A stretch of DNA of 64,000 bases from Bin90 sp965214635 (lineage in GTDB: Bacteria; Chloroflexota; Dehalococcoidia; Lucifugimonadales; JADFKI01): positions 1,674,001 to 1,738,000 of the forward strand of contig OZ243964.1 in the NCBI GenBank assembly GCA_965214635.1. Direction: 5' to 3'. A program made the position numbers and the translations under genes. The notes beneath the pieces are model-generated. The model ran no database searches. It was given only the letters and a program-made list of their open reading frames with translations, and was not told the DNA's origin. Positions 43,517 through 53,273 of this stretch are shown here, piece after piece. Within the stretch, counting starts at the first letter, position 1; each line of letters starts with the position of its first letter.

Positions 43517-44266
43517 GTGCAAAGCTTGAACGGGAGTGTGAGCGCCGATGTGCTTGCCGTGGATGTGCGCGACCTGCGGTTTGCGTATCCCGACGGATGG
43601 GAAGCGCTGCGCGGCGTGGATATGCGGATTGGCGTGGGCGAAAAGGTCGCTATCTTAGGGCCTAATGGCGCGGGCAAATCCACGCTGCTGCTGCACCTAA
43701 ACGGGCTACTCCACGGTGCGGGTGAGGTGAGTGTGATGGGGCAGCGTGTGGCGCAGGATGACAAGCAGGCGTTGCAGCGGGTGCGCGCTGCCGTGGGGGT
43801 GGTGTTCCAAGACCCGGATGACCAGCTCTTTTCGCCGAGCGTGTACGACGATGTGGCGTTTGGACCAATCTACATGGGCTTGGACGAAGATGAGGTGGCG
43901 CAGCGTGTGGATGAGGCGCTGGCTCAGGTGGGCTTGGGCGACTATGGGGACAGGATGCCCATCCACCTCAGCGGGGGCGAAAAGAAGCGCGCTGCCATAG
44001 CCACGGTGCTGTCGATGCGCCCGGCGGTGCTGGGGCTGGACGAGCCGTCCGCGGGGCTGGATCCGCGCGCACGGCGGGGGCTGATACGCCTGCTGGATGC
44101 GCTTGCGCAGACCATCATCATCACCACGCACGACATGCACATGGTGAAAGAGATATTCCCGCGCTCCATCATCATGGATGAGGGGCGTGTGGTTGCGGAC
44201 GCACCAACGCGCGATATTCTTGCGGACGAGGCGTTGCTGGAGCGGCACGGGCTGGAGTTGCCCTGA
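43517..44266 (+). CDS. cbiO: Cobalt/nickel ECF transporter ATP-binding protein CbiO
   Basis: ABC ATPase of 249 residues. Walker A GPNGAGKSTLLLHLNG, Q-loop VFQDPDDQLFSPSVYDDVAFGP, signature LSGGEKKRAAIATVL, Walker B VLGLDEPSAGLDP and H-loop TTHDMH are complete. It energises CbiMQ metal uptake. The start is GTG 43517, one base after the cbiQ stop, with GGGAG at 43505-43509. The ~80 bp before dnaN (convergent) hold a small CGCCGT/ACGGCG hairpin at 44319-44336. Confidence 0.92.
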   Translation: MQSLNGSVSADVLAVDVRDLRFAYPDGWEALRGVDMRIGVGEKVAILGPNGAGKSTLLLHLNGLLHGAGEVSVMGQRVAQDDKQALQRVRAAVGVVFQDPDDQLFSPSVYDDVAFGPIYMGLDEDEVAQRVDEALAQVGLGDYGDRMPIHLSGGEKKRAAIATVLSMRPAVLGLDEPSAGLDPRARRGLIRLLDALAQTIIITTHDMHMVKEIFPRSIIMDEGRVVADAPTRDILADEALLERHGLELP

Positions 44267-44345
44267 TCGGATGAGAGCGTCTAGCGAGTGAAACGGGCGC
44301 GAGTCGCGGGGATGCCTTCGCCGTCTTGCTACGGCGTATAGCCGA

Positions 44346-45485
44346 TTACCACTGCACGAACATCGGCATCACCACATGGACATACTTCTCGCCCTCCACT
44401 GGCTTGATGACGCCGGGGCTTGAGGGTGAGGACACTTCCAGCGCCACATCACTGTCCGACAGCACATCCAGCACATCGGTCAGGTACTTGGAGTTGAAGG
44501 CTATCTTGGCGTCGTCCCCATCGACGCGGACGGCGATTGCGCCTTGGTAGTTGCCCACCTCTTCGGCGCGCGACGATACCTGCATCTCCGAATTCGCCTT
44601 GCTCCCGTTCTCGCTTTCGGATACTTGGAGGCGGATGATGCCGCTGCCGTCGCGTGCGAATATGGCGGCGGCGCGGGTTGCGCTCATGAAGTCGTTGGAG
44701 CGCATCTCAATGCGGGTGGCGTGGCTCTGTGGGATGAGTTGGCTGTAGTTGGGGAAGCTCCCTTGTATCAGCACGGACACCACTTCGGCGTTGTCCAGCC
44801 TGAACAGCACCTGATTGTTCGATGGGGTTACCATGAACTCGATGCTCTGTTCCTGCTGCGGAAGCATGCGGCTGATTTCGTTGAGTGTGCGAGCGGGTAT
44901 CAGAAACTCTATGTCTTCGCTCAGCGGTTCGGATAGGTTGTCTTTATAGACAGCGAGCCGAAAGCCGTCGGCGGCGGCGAGCGTGATGCCGTCTCCGGAG
45001 ATTTCCACTTTGACGCCGGTCAGCACGGGGCGCGAGTCTTCGGTTGCGGCGGCGAATGCCACATGCGATATGGACTGCCGGAGGGTCTGCGATTCTATCT
45101 TGCCCACGATGCCGTCTTGGAGCTGCGGGATGGGCGGGTAGTCTTCGGCAGACATCCCATTGAAGTTGGATTCGGAGCGTTGGCACTTGACATTCAAGCC
45201 GAGTGGCTGGTCGGTGGTCTCCATGTCGATGCGGTCTGGCGGCATGCGGTTGACGAACTCCCCGAACAGCCGCGCGGGGACGGTTATCGCGCCCTCTTCC
45301 TCCACCTGTGCGCCGATGCGCACGGTTATCGCCACTTCGAGGTCGGTGGCGGAGATGTGGAGCATGGACTGCTCGGTCTTTAGCAGGAAGTTTTGCGTGA
45401 TGGGCAAGGTGGTGCGGCTCGGGATGGCTCTGCCCACGATGGACAGCGCGCGCGCCAAGTTCTCTTGCAGGCAGGATAACTTCAT
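44346..45485 (-). CDS. dnaN: DNA polymerase III subunit beta (sliding clamp)
   Basis: Clamp of 379 residues with the usual three repeated domains. MKLSCLQENLARALSIVGRAIPSRTTLPITQNFLL, LSAEDYPPIPQ-like FNGMSAEDYPPIPQ, FAAATEDSRPVLTGV and IPARTLNEI are typical, and the C-terminus KYVHVVMPMFVQW matches the family end. It tethers polymerase and repair enzymes to DNA. dnaA, recF and gyrB are not adjacent, so it lies away from a canonical origin cluster. No DnaA-box cluster was noticed around it. Confidence 0.93.
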   Translation of the reverse strand: MKLSCLQENLARALSIVGRAIPSRTTLPITQNFLLKTEQSMLHISATDLEVAITVRIGAQVEEEGAITVPARLFGEFVNRMPPDRIDMETTDQPLGLNVKCQRSESNFNGMSAEDYPPIPQLQDGIVGKIESQTLRQSISHVAFAAATEDSRPVLTGVKVEISGDGITLAAADGFRLAVYKDNLSEPLSEDIEFLIPARTLNEISRMLPQQEQSIEFMVTPSNNQVLFRLDNAEVVSVLIQGSFPNYSQLIPQSHATRIEMRSNDFMSATRAAAIFARDGSGIIRLQVSESENGSKANSEMQVSSRAEEVGNYQGAIAVRVDGDDAKIAFNSKYLTDVLDVLSDSDVALEVSSPSSPGVIKPVEGEKYVHVVMPMFVQW

Positions 45486-45674
45486 CGGTGGAGTCCTCCG
45501 GACGCTCGGCTACTTTTTTCTATATCATTAACTTTGTAGCCTAGCAAGAGGATGTCCAAGATGTCCATATATTTTTAGAGTATATATCTGTCTCCTTGTA
45601 TCGCTGTGGTGCGGCGCGGCAATCCCATCGGCAGGGCGTTTTACCCGCATGGCGAATATGTGTCGGGGACAAAA

Positions 45675-45710
45675 ATGCGCTCCCACCATCCGCGGATAGA
45701 GGGAGCGCAT
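45675..45710 (-). terminator. Rho-independent terminator of cupredoxin gene
   Basis: ATGCGCTCCC (45675-45684) and GGGAGCGCAT (45701-45710) form a perfect 10-bp stem. Read on the minus strand the stem is followed by TTTTTG. It lies 31 bp past the cupredoxin stop. Confidence 0.8.
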
Positions 45711-45741
45711 CGTGTTCGGGCTGCGTGAGAAGGCGCGGGGG

Positions 45742-46212
45742 TTACTGCACGGTGATTGTGCCAACCATTCCCTGCGTGGTGTGGGGGACGCAGATGAGTT
45801 CGTAAGTGCCGGGTTCGTCGAATGTGAAGGTGAGCGTCTGTGTGTCGCCCGCTTCCACATCCACATAGATGTCTAGGTCGTCCACGGTGAAGGAATGGTA
45901 TTCGTTTTCCGATGTTAAGGTGAAGGTAACGGTTTCGCCGACGGTGAAGGTGAAATCGACGGGTTCGAACCTGTACTCGGTGTTTTCGTCCCTAAGCGCC
46001 ACGCTCACGGGTGTGCCGCCGCCGCTTGCCTGCCCGGACGCTGCGTCTGCTTGCTGCACGGGGACTGTGGGCGCAGGCGGGAATGGGGGCGGGGAAGTGC
46101 GCGGGGGCGGAGTGGGTGCCGGAGCATCAGCTGACGCACTGCCGCACGCCATCGCAAAGAGCGCAACTATCGCCATCATGCTTACAAAAGCCAATAGTCT
46201 TGGTACCGTCAA
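45742..46212 (-). CDS. Cupredoxin-domain lipoprotein
   Basis: 156-residue exported copper protein. A hydrophobic segment ends in FAMAC, a lipobox-like site, followed by a Pro/Ala-rich linker to about residue 65 and a plastocyanin/azurin-type domain. Type 1 copper ligands are visible: His in EYHSFTV, and Cys-His-Met in ELICVPHTTQGM. It would act as an electron carrier on the outer face of the cytoplasmic membrane. The start is TTG 46212, supported by GGGAGG 5 nt upstream. A strong terminator follows. Confidence 0.82.
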   Translation of the reverse strand: MTVPRLLAFVSMMAIVALFAMACGSASADAPAPTPPPRTSPPPFPPAPTVPVQQADAASGQASGGGTPVSVALRDENTEYRFEPVDFTFTVGETVTFTLTSENEYHSFTVDDLDIYVDVEAGDTQTLTFTFDEPGTYELICVPHTTQGMVGTITVQ

Positions 46213-46448
46213 TATCGCCTCCCGAACGCCTGCCTTGCCTTTCTTATGCGTGCCAATTTCGGACGGTGCGGCCCGATAGTGAACGATTTCACTTTATCAT
46301 TGCGTGCGGATTTTAGTCAATAAATTGCGCTCGGCTCGACGGCCGGGTTTGCCATTTCTTGCGGATTGCAGCTCAGGCGCAGCGGCGTCGATGTTCAGCG
46401 TCCGACGGGCGGCGCGCGGGCGCTGTTGGGTGTGTTGCGCTTGTTGTT

Positions 46449-47120
46449 CTAGGTCGGCTCTAGTTTGTTCACGAGCCAGTCTGTCAGCATGGAGCGCAGC
46501 TCGTCTTTGCACTCTAACAGCCCATGCTCGGCATCAGGATAGATGATTATCTCTTTTGGCTCGTTCGCCCATTCGTAGATGAGTTCGGAGCAGTGCGGCG
46601 GTAGGCGAGTGTCCGCACCGCCGTGTGCCAAGAGGAGCGGGCGTGGGGATACTGCGGCGGCGTTGGATGCGCCGAATGTCTGTGGGCTGAGCGCCGCCAC
46701 CGCCTTGACTAGTGGGCTGAATGGGGCGGCGGCGATGACCACCGCACCGCCGAAAGAGTGTCCCACGAGGGCGATTTCGGTGTGTCCCGTTGCGCTCAGG
46801 AAGGATACGCCGGCGAGCGTGTCGAGGATGCACTCGGTGAGGTCGTTGGGGATGCGATAGTCGACGCGCAGGGAGGTGATGTCGCGCTTGAGGTCGTCGG
46901 CGATTTTGCCATAAATGCCTTCGCCGGGGCCGTCGAAGCCGCCTCGCGCGCCCCACACGAAGACGATGCCCTTGCTAGTGCGTGTGCCGCCGCCGCTGTG
47001 GGCGATGGAGTGGATGTCGCCGCGCGTGGTGTGCAGCAGGATGCCTTGCCCCACCTGCCCCTGCGGGGGATGCCAGCGGCTCACATCCTCAATGTGTATG
47101 GTCAGGTCGTCATCAGGCAT
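46449..47120 (-). CDS. Alpha/beta hydrolase (dienelactone hydrolase-like)
   Basis: Soluble hydrolase of 223 residues. The nucleophile elbow is GHSFGG near residue 122; the acid is in LLLAHGGADTRLP and the histidine in PDAEHGLLE, giving an intact Ser-Asp-His triad. VFVWGARGGFDGPGEG near residue 53 is the oxyanion/glycine loop. Substrate unknown; it may be an esterase. It lies 60 bp downstream of the MFS gene on the same strand and may be co-transcribed. Confidence 0.8.
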   Translation of the reverse strand: MPDDDLTIHIEDVSRWHPPQGQVGQGILLHTTRGDIHSIAHSGGGTRTSKGIVFVWGARGGFDGPGEGIYGKIADDLKRDITSLRVDYRIPNDLTECILDTLAGVSFLSATGHTEIALVGHSFGGAVVIAAAPFSPLVKAVAALSPQTFGASNAAAVSPRPLLLAHGGADTRLPPHCSELIYEWANEPKEIIIYPDAEHGLLECKDELRSMLTDWLVNKLEPT

Positions 47121-47180
47121 AGATAGATCTAGTTCGTCAGTGGGTTGTGTGTGCCAAACAGGCGTGTCAATGGATGCGCG

Positions 47181-48743
47181 CTAGTCGTCGCCTGCGGATG
47201 CGGCAGCGGGCGGCGCTGTGGGTGTGGGTTTGGTTTCGCTGAACGGCTTATGGAAGAAAGCTATGACACCGCCGGTTAGCATGGTTAGCACCACGATCAT
47301 CGCCGCAGTTTGGAAGCCTTCTAGGTAGTACAAGCCGAACTGCTCGGGCGTCAGCAGCGCAACGCCGATGGGCAGCACCATCGCCAGCACTGTTGCGGAT
47401 ACGGTGGAGCCGAGGGCGTGCCCTAGCTCCCGCGTGGTCTCCAGCATTCCGGATGCGAAGCCGCGATGCTCCATCGCCAGCGAACTCATTATCATTGCGT
47501 TGTTGACCGGGTTGAAGAACGCTGTGCCGAACGATATGGGCAGCATCAGCAGCGGGATGTACCATATCGGGAGGTCGCCCCCGATGCTCATGCTTGGCAC
47601 ATAGATGCCGCCGACGCTGAAGCCGCCGAAGGATACGCCACCGATGAATATGCCCAGCAGCAGGAAGCCAGACGCTATGCCCACCATTGCCGCGGGCCTT
47701 AGCAGCTTGGGCTGATACCGGTCGTATATCCAGCCGGCGGCGAATGTCAGCACCAGCCCGATAATCTGGTTGGGCAGCAGCACGATTGGCACCCATATGG
47801 GGCCTTTGTTGTAGCCAAGTTCCACTATTATCGGGACGAGCGTCATCGTCGCCAGCATCGAGAAATGGAATGTTACATTGGAAACCAGAGACAGTGAGAA
47901 GTACTTGTGCCGGAAGTGTCCTATGTGCACAAGCGGGTTGCTTATGCGCCGCTCCAGCAGCACGAACACGCCTAGCAGCACGAGCGCCAGCAGGTACATA
48001 CCCCCGTGATATAGGATGCCTTCGGAGCTTATGTACGACTCTTCACCGCCGTGCAGGTGTGCTCCCGCCAGCAGGAAGACTACGGACGCAGCCACTAGAA
48101 GGATGCCGCCGGGGATGTCCACAGGGTTGGTGTTAATCGGGACTTCGTCCTTGAGCATGCGCAGCATCGGTCGGGACACGGCGATTGCAAGGACGCCCAT
48201 CGGCACGAAGGTCAGAAAGACCAGCCGCCAGCTGAGATATTGCAGGAACAGGGCGAATATAAGCAGCCCGATTAGCGTGCCGAATCGCGCGCCCATAATG
48301 GGGATGGAGAACGCCCTGCCGCGTTCTTCAGCCGGGAATGCGGCGGCGAGGATGGCGTTGGCGTTGCCCATAATTAGGGCAGACCCCAGCCCCGTAAGCC
48401 CGCGCCATATGATGACCTGCATCAAGGATGTGGAAACGGATATGAGTATAGAGCCGAGCGTGGAGAGCACCAGCCCGATGAAGAACACGCGCGCATGTCC
48501 GTACCTATCGCCAAGCCGTGCGCCGAGCATCACAAAGGCGCCCAGCGCCAGCAGATACAGCACGACTATCCACGCAGCGTCGTCCACCCCCTGCCCGAAG
48601 TAGTTCGCCAATGTGGGCAGCGACAAGGCGACGGGCAGGCTGGAGAGCTGCACCAGCATATACGCAGACGACAGCGCAATGAGCACTGCGCGCCTATCTG
48701 GAGTGGACAGCAATGGACCGAACAGCGTTGTGCCTAAGCCCAT
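47181..48743 (-). CDS. MFS transporter, DHA2 family
   Basis: Transporter of 520 residues with ~14 helices. ALSLPTLANYFGQGVDDAAWIVVLYLLALGAFVMLGARLGDRYGHARVFFIGL matches the DHA2 drug-exporter start, with motif A GARLGDRYGHAR. A long extramembrane stretch around residue 210-250 is hydrophobic-poor (HLHGGEESYISSEG). Substrate unknown. Co-directional with the hydrolase gene. Confidence 0.87.
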   Translation of the reverse strand: MGLGTTLFGPLLSTPDRRAVLIALSSAYMLVQLSSLPVALSLPTLANYFGQGVDDAAWIVVLYLLALGAFVMLGARLGDRYGHARVFFIGLVLSTLGSILISVSTSLMQVIIWRGLTGLGSALIMGNANAILAAAFPAEERGRAFSIPIMGARFGTLIGLLIFALFLQYLSWRLVFLTFVPMGVLAIAVSRPMLRMLKDEVPINTNPVDIPGGILLVAASVVFLLAGAHLHGGEESYISSEGILYHGGMYLLALVLLGVFVLLERRISNPLVHIGHFRHKYFSLSLVSNVTFHFSMLATMTLVPIIVELGYNKGPIWVPIVLLPNQIIGLVLTFAAGWIYDRYQPKLLRPAAMVGIASGFLLLGIFIGGVSFGGFSVGGIYVPSMSIGGDLPIWYIPLLMLPISFGTAFFNPVNNAMIMSSLAMEHRGFASGMLETTRELGHALGSTVSATVLAMVLPIGVALLTPEQFGLYYLEGFQTAAMIVVLTMLTGGVIAFFHKPFSETKPTPTAPPAAASAGDD

Positions 48744-48918
48744 AAGTTAGCTCTCCTTGTGATTATCGAGCGATTATTGTCAATCGCTATCACATCGCTC
48801 ATGGATAGATAACCAATGTTAGGTGTGTGGGAATGATAATTCGGATTACCCACCTGCTCGTGCGACTCCCGCTAAATATACCACTAGGCTAGGGTTTTGC
48901 ATAGGTTGCGCCGGAGCA

Positions 48919-49068
48919 GGTATTCTCATTCAGCGGTATCCAGCAGTGAGGATGCCTCTCTATCATATATGCATATATCAGGACGGGGCATTTCAATCTT
49001 CACGGATGGATGCTGGTAGGGTTCGTGAAAGGTGCTTCAAGCAGATACCACTGCAAACTGAGAATACC
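48919..49068. mobile_element. MITE-like element with IS1-like tips
   Basis: GGTATTCTCA (48919-48928) and TGAGAATACC (49059-49068) are perfect inverted repeats enclosing 130 bp without coding capacity. The tips equal those of the IS1-like elements in the window. No target duplication is apparent. The rest of 48744-49181 holds only the promoter below. Confidence 0.45.
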
Positions 49069-49080
49069 GTGCGCCGAGTG

Positions 49081-49109
49081 TTACAAAACGCTCATGTTTC
49101 TAGTATAAT
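49081..49109 (+). promoter_or_regulatory. Sigma-70-like promoter of the DUF1800 gene
   Basis: A perfect -10 TATAAT (49104-49109) lies 17 bp after TTACAA (49081-49086), a weak -35. The start codon is 73 bp downstream. Confidence 0.5.
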
Positions 49110-49181
49110 CGCGCTGACAATGGGGGCGTGCTATTAATACGCCTGCCGATAGCATATGCGTATTACAAGGAGCAACGGGCG

Positions 49182-50600
49182 ATGCCTAACACTGACACTG
49201 CGCTTGTGGCGCACCTGATGCGGCGCGCTGGGTTTGGGGCGCGATACGACGAGATTGAGGCGCTTGCAGCGGGGGGATATGATGCGGCTGTAGATTGGCT
49301 GCTCAACCCTGAGGGCGAGCCGCAGACCGATGATGACATCACGATGCGCTTCACGCCGATGCATGTGGACCCGCAGGGCTTTGCAGGGCCGGCGAGTCGC
49401 TGGCTGTTTCGCATCCTGAACACACGCCGCCCGCTCGAAGAGAAGATGGCGCTGTTTTGGCATTGCGTATTTGCGACCGGATTCGCCAAGCTCAACAGCG
49501 GGCTTGCGATGTGGCGGCAGTACGAAATGCTGCACGAACACGGGATGGGCAACTTCCGCACACTGCTTTTGCAGCTGTCCAAAGATCCGGCAATGATTTA
49601 CTGGCTGGACAATTGCGACAACCACGATGGCACGCCGAACGAGAACTATGGGCGCGAGCTGATGGAGCTTTTCTCCATGGGCATCGGCAACTATACCGAA
49701 GATGATGTGAAGATGGCAGCGCGCGCTTTTACTGGCTGGACATACTCTGACCCGCTGCCGCGAGTGCCGTATCTGTTTTATCATCCCGACTTCGAGTATC
49801 GCCCTTGGGACCATGACGATGGCGAGAAGACATTCCTCGGCGAAACTGGCAACTTTGGCGGCGAGGACATCATCGACATCGTTGTCAAGCAGCCTGCGAC
49901 TGCCTACTTCCTCGGCAGGCATCTGTACAACTTCTTCGTGGCTGATGAGCCGCAAGTGCCCGCATGGCCTTACACGCCGCCGAACGACTCGGACGCCGTA
50001 AACACACTGGCGCAAGCGTATATGGACTCTGGCTACGAAATGCGCCCCGTGCTCGAGACGCTGTTCAAGTCGGACTTCTTCAAAGAGGCGCGCTTCAGCA
50101 AGGTGAAAAGCCCGCTTGATCTGGTGGCGAACACGGTGCGGCTCACAGGCGACTTCAATGTGGATATGGGGACATTCCCCAAGCATGGGCTGACCGGGCT
50201 TGCCGCTAGCGTGGGCTTCATGGGGCAGCAGGTGTTCAATCCGCCGAGTGTCGAGGGTTGGCATACTGGTAAGGAGTGGATAGACAGCGGGGCGCTGGTG
50301 CAGCGTGTCAACTTCGCCGCTGAACAGGTGGGCAGCGCTGATATGCCCGGCGTGCGCCTCATTCTAGACCGCCTTGCGGATTGCGAAGATGTCTTGTCCG
50401 CTGACGAACTCGTGGACGGCTGTCTTGCATATATGGGGGGCTTGGAACTGGAGACCGACACGCACACTGCGCTAGTGCAGCATGCGGAGTCCGGCGGCAC
50501 GCTGCGAATCGGCACGCCCTCAGAACGCCGCCGCTTTGACGAGCGCGCCACCGAGATGATGCAGCTCATCACAGCTACGCCCGAATATCAGTCCGGGTAG
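49182..50600 (+). CDS. DUF1800 domain protein
   Basis: Protein of 472 residues. LVAHLMRRAGFGARYDEIEALA, EKMALFWHCVFATG, NENYGRELMELFSMGIGNYTEDDVKMAARAFTGW and the later GGEDIIDIVVKQPATAYFLGRHLYNFF are hallmarks of DUF1800. The family is almost always paired with DUF1501, and both are often exported; function unknown. No signal peptide is visible here. AAGGAG nine nt before ATG 49182 decides the start over the upstream ATG at 49128. Followed by the DUF1501 gene after 120 bp. Confidence 0.9.
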   Translation: MPNTDTALVAHLMRRAGFGARYDEIEALAAGGYDAAVDWLLNPEGEPQTDDDITMRFTPMHVDPQGFAGPASRWLFRILNTRRPLEEKMALFWHCVFATGFAKLNSGLAMWRQYEMLHEHGMGNFRTLLLQLSKDPAMIYWLDNCDNHDGTPNENYGRELMELFSMGIGNYTEDDVKMAARAFTGWTYSDPLPRVPYLFYHPDFEYRPWDHDDGEKTFLGETGNFGGEDIIDIVVKQPATAYFLGRHLYNFFVADEPQVPAWPYTPPNDSDAVNTLAQAYMDSGYEMRPVLETLFKSDFFKEARFSKVKSPLDLVANTVRLTGDFNVDMGTFPKHGLTGLAASVGFMGQQVFNPPSVEGWHTGKEWIDSGALVQRVNFAAEQVGSADMPGVRLILDRLADCEDVLSADELVDGCLAYMGGLELETDTHTALVQHAESGGTLRIGTPSERRRFDERATEMMQLITATPEYQSG

Positions 50601-50720
50601 GGGACGCCGCTGACCCGGTTGGATGGGTTCTCGTGGGTTTGCATCTACAACCCCGTCTCCGCAGATAGCATGGAACGAAACCGCCGAGCGTTGCGCCGGT
50701 CGGATGCAGAGGAATAGGCA

Positions 50721-51857
50721 ATGACAACACAATTTAAGGACACCGTGCTGGTTGTGGTGCAGCTGAGTGGCGGTAATGACTTTATGCACACGGTGGTGCC
50801 ATATGGCAACCCCCTCTATTACGACTTCCGTCAGACTGTGAATGTGCCGCAGGACAGGGTGCTGCCCATAGACGATGACTACGGCTTTCACCCGCACTTG
50901 GCGGCAATCAAGCCGCTTTGGGATGCGGGCAAGATGGCAATCGTGGCCGGTGTGGGCTATCCGAACCCGAACCGCTCGCACTTCCGCTCTATGGACATAT
51001 GGCACACCTGTGAGCCGGACGAGGTGGCGACGGAGGGCTGGCTTGGGCGCGCCATCCGCGATATGGACCCGCAGAAAGAGAATGTGCTGACTGGCGTGAA
51101 TTTCGGCAACGGGCTGCCGCGCTCGATGGTTACGCCCGGCGTTCCCGTAACTTCGGTGTCGCAGCTGGAAAGCTACGGGCTGCTGAACAGTATCGGCGCT
51201 GAGACGCAGCGCAGTGCGGCGCTGGATGTGTTCCAAAAGATATACGGGCAGGCTGTTGGCAGCGGCCCGGTGATGGACTACATACGCCAAACTGGAATGG
51301 ACGCAATGAAGGGTGCGGACATCATCAAGGTTGCGCCTGAGCGGTATTCGTCCACGATAGAGTACGCGGATAACTCCATCGCACAGGCGCTCAAGGGCGT
51401 GGCGCAGGTGCATCTCGCCGAGCTTGGGACGCGTGTGTTCTATACGCAGTACGGCGGGTTTGATGTCCACGCCAACGAGGTGGCGACACAGAACAAGCTC
51501 TGGATGGATGTGTCCGGCGCCATTGCCGACTTCTTTGCTGACCTGCGCGAGCACGATGCGGCGGAGAATGTGGTGATGCTAGTGTTCACCGAGTTCGGAC
51601 GGCGCGTGCGCGATAACGGCAACGGCACCGACCACGGCTCGGGAGGCGGCTCGTTCCTCATCGGGAAGCGCGTCAAGGGCGGGGTGTACGCCGAATACCC
51701 GTCCCTTGCGCCCGACAAGCAGCTGGACGGCGATTTGCGCTTCAATTACGATTACCGCGGATTGTATTCCAGCATCCTCGACCGCTGGCTCGGCTTGGAC
51801 GCTGTGCCAATCGTGAACGGCGCATACGAGCAGATAGACTTCCTGCAACCTGCATAG
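50721..51857 (+). CDS. DUF1501 domain protein
   Basis: Protein of 378 residues with the alkaline-phosphatase-like DUF1501 pattern: LVVVQLSGGNDFMHTVVPYGNPLYYDFR, DDDYGFHPHLAAIKPLWDAGKMAIVAGVG, SHFRSMDIWHT, and FTEFGRRVRDNGNGTDHGSGGGSFLIG. DUF1501 proteins usually carry a twin-arginine signal; this one starts directly with the domain, so the pair may be cytoplasmic. GAGGA precedes the ATG. It sits between the DUF1800 and NHL-repeat genes and probably shares their transcript. Confidence 0.9.
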   Translation: MTTQFKDTVLVVVQLSGGNDFMHTVVPYGNPLYYDFRQTVNVPQDRVLPIDDDYGFHPHLAAIKPLWDAGKMAIVAGVGYPNPNRSHFRSMDIWHTCEPDEVATEGWLGRAIRDMDPQKENVLTGVNFGNGLPRSMVTPGVPVTSVSQLESYGLLNSIGAETQRSAALDVFQKIYGQAVGSGPVMDYIRQTGMDAMKGADIIKVAPERYSSTIEYADNSIAQALKGVAQVHLAELGTRVFYTQYGGFDVHANEVATQNKLWMDVSGAIADFFADLREHDAAENVVMLVFTEFGRRVRDNGNGTDHGSGGGSFLIGKRVKGGVYAEYPSLAPDKQLDGDLRFNYDYRGLYSSILDRWLGLDAVPIVNGAYEQIDFLQPA

Positions 51858-51948
51858 ACGGCTCTCGCTGTGAGGGTGGGGGGAGTGAACTTCTCTATCT
51901 ATCAATTTATCGCGCAGGCGTGGTGGAATAGGCGCTCAGGGTGAAACA

Positions 51949-52992
51949 ATGACCACAACGGAAAAGACGAAGCAGGTTCACATTCGCGTAGGGCATCGCT
52001 ATCTCAAGACGATAGGTTCGCACGGCATACTCGGTGGGCGAAGCTTTGAGTTGCCGGTGGCTACGGCTACTAACTCGAAGGGATTGCTTTATGTGGCGAA
52101 CCGCTCTGAAGGCAACCCCCGCGTTACCATTTTGGACATCGACGAAAACTACCACGGCGAGTTTGGCTCGCCGGGCGCGGGCGGCGACGGACAGATTCGC
52201 TGGCCCAGCGGCATTGCCATCGACAGCGCGGACACCGTGTATCTCACGGAGCAGCATACGCAGCGGGTGAATGTCTATGACAGCGAGGGCAATCTGCTGC
52301 GGCGCTGGGGAACATACGGCAACGGCAAGGGCGAGTTCAAAGAACCGAGTGGCATCGCCTTCGACGCCGACGATAATCTGTATCTTGCGGATTCGGGCAA
52401 CTGCCGCATCCAAAAGTTCACTGCCGATGGCAAATACATCGGCGGCTGGGGCGAAAGAGGCGACGGCGATGGCGAGTTGAATATGCCTTGGGGCATCGCG
52501 CTCGACGAAGACGGGTGTGTGTATGTGGTGGACTGGGGTAATTGCCGCATCCAAAAGTTCACTTCTGAGGGCGAGTTCGTCATGTCGGTGGGCAAGAGAG
52601 GTACGGGCAACGGGGAATTTCAGCGTCCATCAGGCGTGGCGATTGACCGAGGCGGGGACATCTATGTGTCGGATTGGGGCAACGACCGCGTGCAGGTGTT
52701 CGACCCCAAAGGCGTGTTCCAGCTCAAGTTCACCGGCGATGCTTCGCTCTCCAAGTGGGGGCTGGAAATCATCCTCGGCAGCCCGGACTTTGCCCGCGAG
52801 CGCCACCGCGCCACACTGGAGCCGGAGCGCCGCCTGTGGCGTCCCAATTCCGTGCAGGTGGACGCCGAGGATCGCATCATCATCACCGACACCAGCCGCC
52901 ACCGCCTTCAAATATATCAGAAGGAATCGGTGGCTGTGGACGCCGATTGGCTGGATTTGGAGAACCCGAAGCGCGAGTTGCAGTTCCGCTAG
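51949..52992 (+). CDS. NHL-repeat beta-propeller protein
   Basis: Protein of 347 residues built of about six NHL repeats (for example WPSGIAIDSADTVYLTEQHTQRVNVYD, EPSGIAFDADDNLYLADSGNCRIQKF, MPWGIALDEDGCVYVVDWGNCRIQKF). It should fold as a six-bladed propeller that binds proteins, RNA or ligand; some family members are lyases. No signal peptide. It follows DUF1501 by 91 bp. No motif identifies a partner. Confidence 0.85.
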   Translation: MTTTEKTKQVHIRVGHRYLKTIGSHGILGGRSFELPVATATNSKGLLYVANRSEGNPRVTILDIDENYHGEFGSPGAGGDGQIRWPSGIAIDSADTVYLTEQHTQRVNVYDSEGNLLRRWGTYGNGKGEFKEPSGIAFDADDNLYLADSGNCRIQKFTADGKYIGGWGERGDGDGELNMPWGIALDEDGCVYVVDWGNCRIQKFTSEGEFVMSVGKRGTGNGEFQRPSGVAIDRGGDIYVSDWGNDRVQVFDPKGVFQLKFTGDASLSKWGLEIILGSPDFARERHRATLEPERRLWRPNSVQVDAEDRIIITDTSRHRLQIYQKESVAVDADWLDLENPKRELQFR

Positions 52993-53273
52993 GGCTGTTT
53001 GCCCAACATTTGGGACTGCGCTACTAATCCTCCAACCCATCGAAGCGATGCGCTCAAGTAACCGATATGGGGCGGGTCGTACACAATTCTCATGCACATG
53101 GCTCATCAGGGGCAGTTTGAGGCAGGCGGGCATATGTTGGGATATTGGACTGGCAAGCCCGTCACGCCCACCTGCTTCGCGGGCTTTGGGCGTTAAGAAT
53201 ACCACGCTTACCCTTGCCATCGTTGCCAGATACGCTTATCATCGATATGTGTGCAGTCTTTGCCTTGCGAAGT

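Noticed and set aside
44319..44336. Intrinsic terminator between cbiO and dnaN
   Set aside because: A 6-bp CGCCGT/ACGGCG stem with no T-run on either strand; too weak to list.
44346..45485. Replication origin near dnaN
   Set aside because: No dnaA, recF or gyrB neighbour and no cluster of DnaA boxes was noticed.
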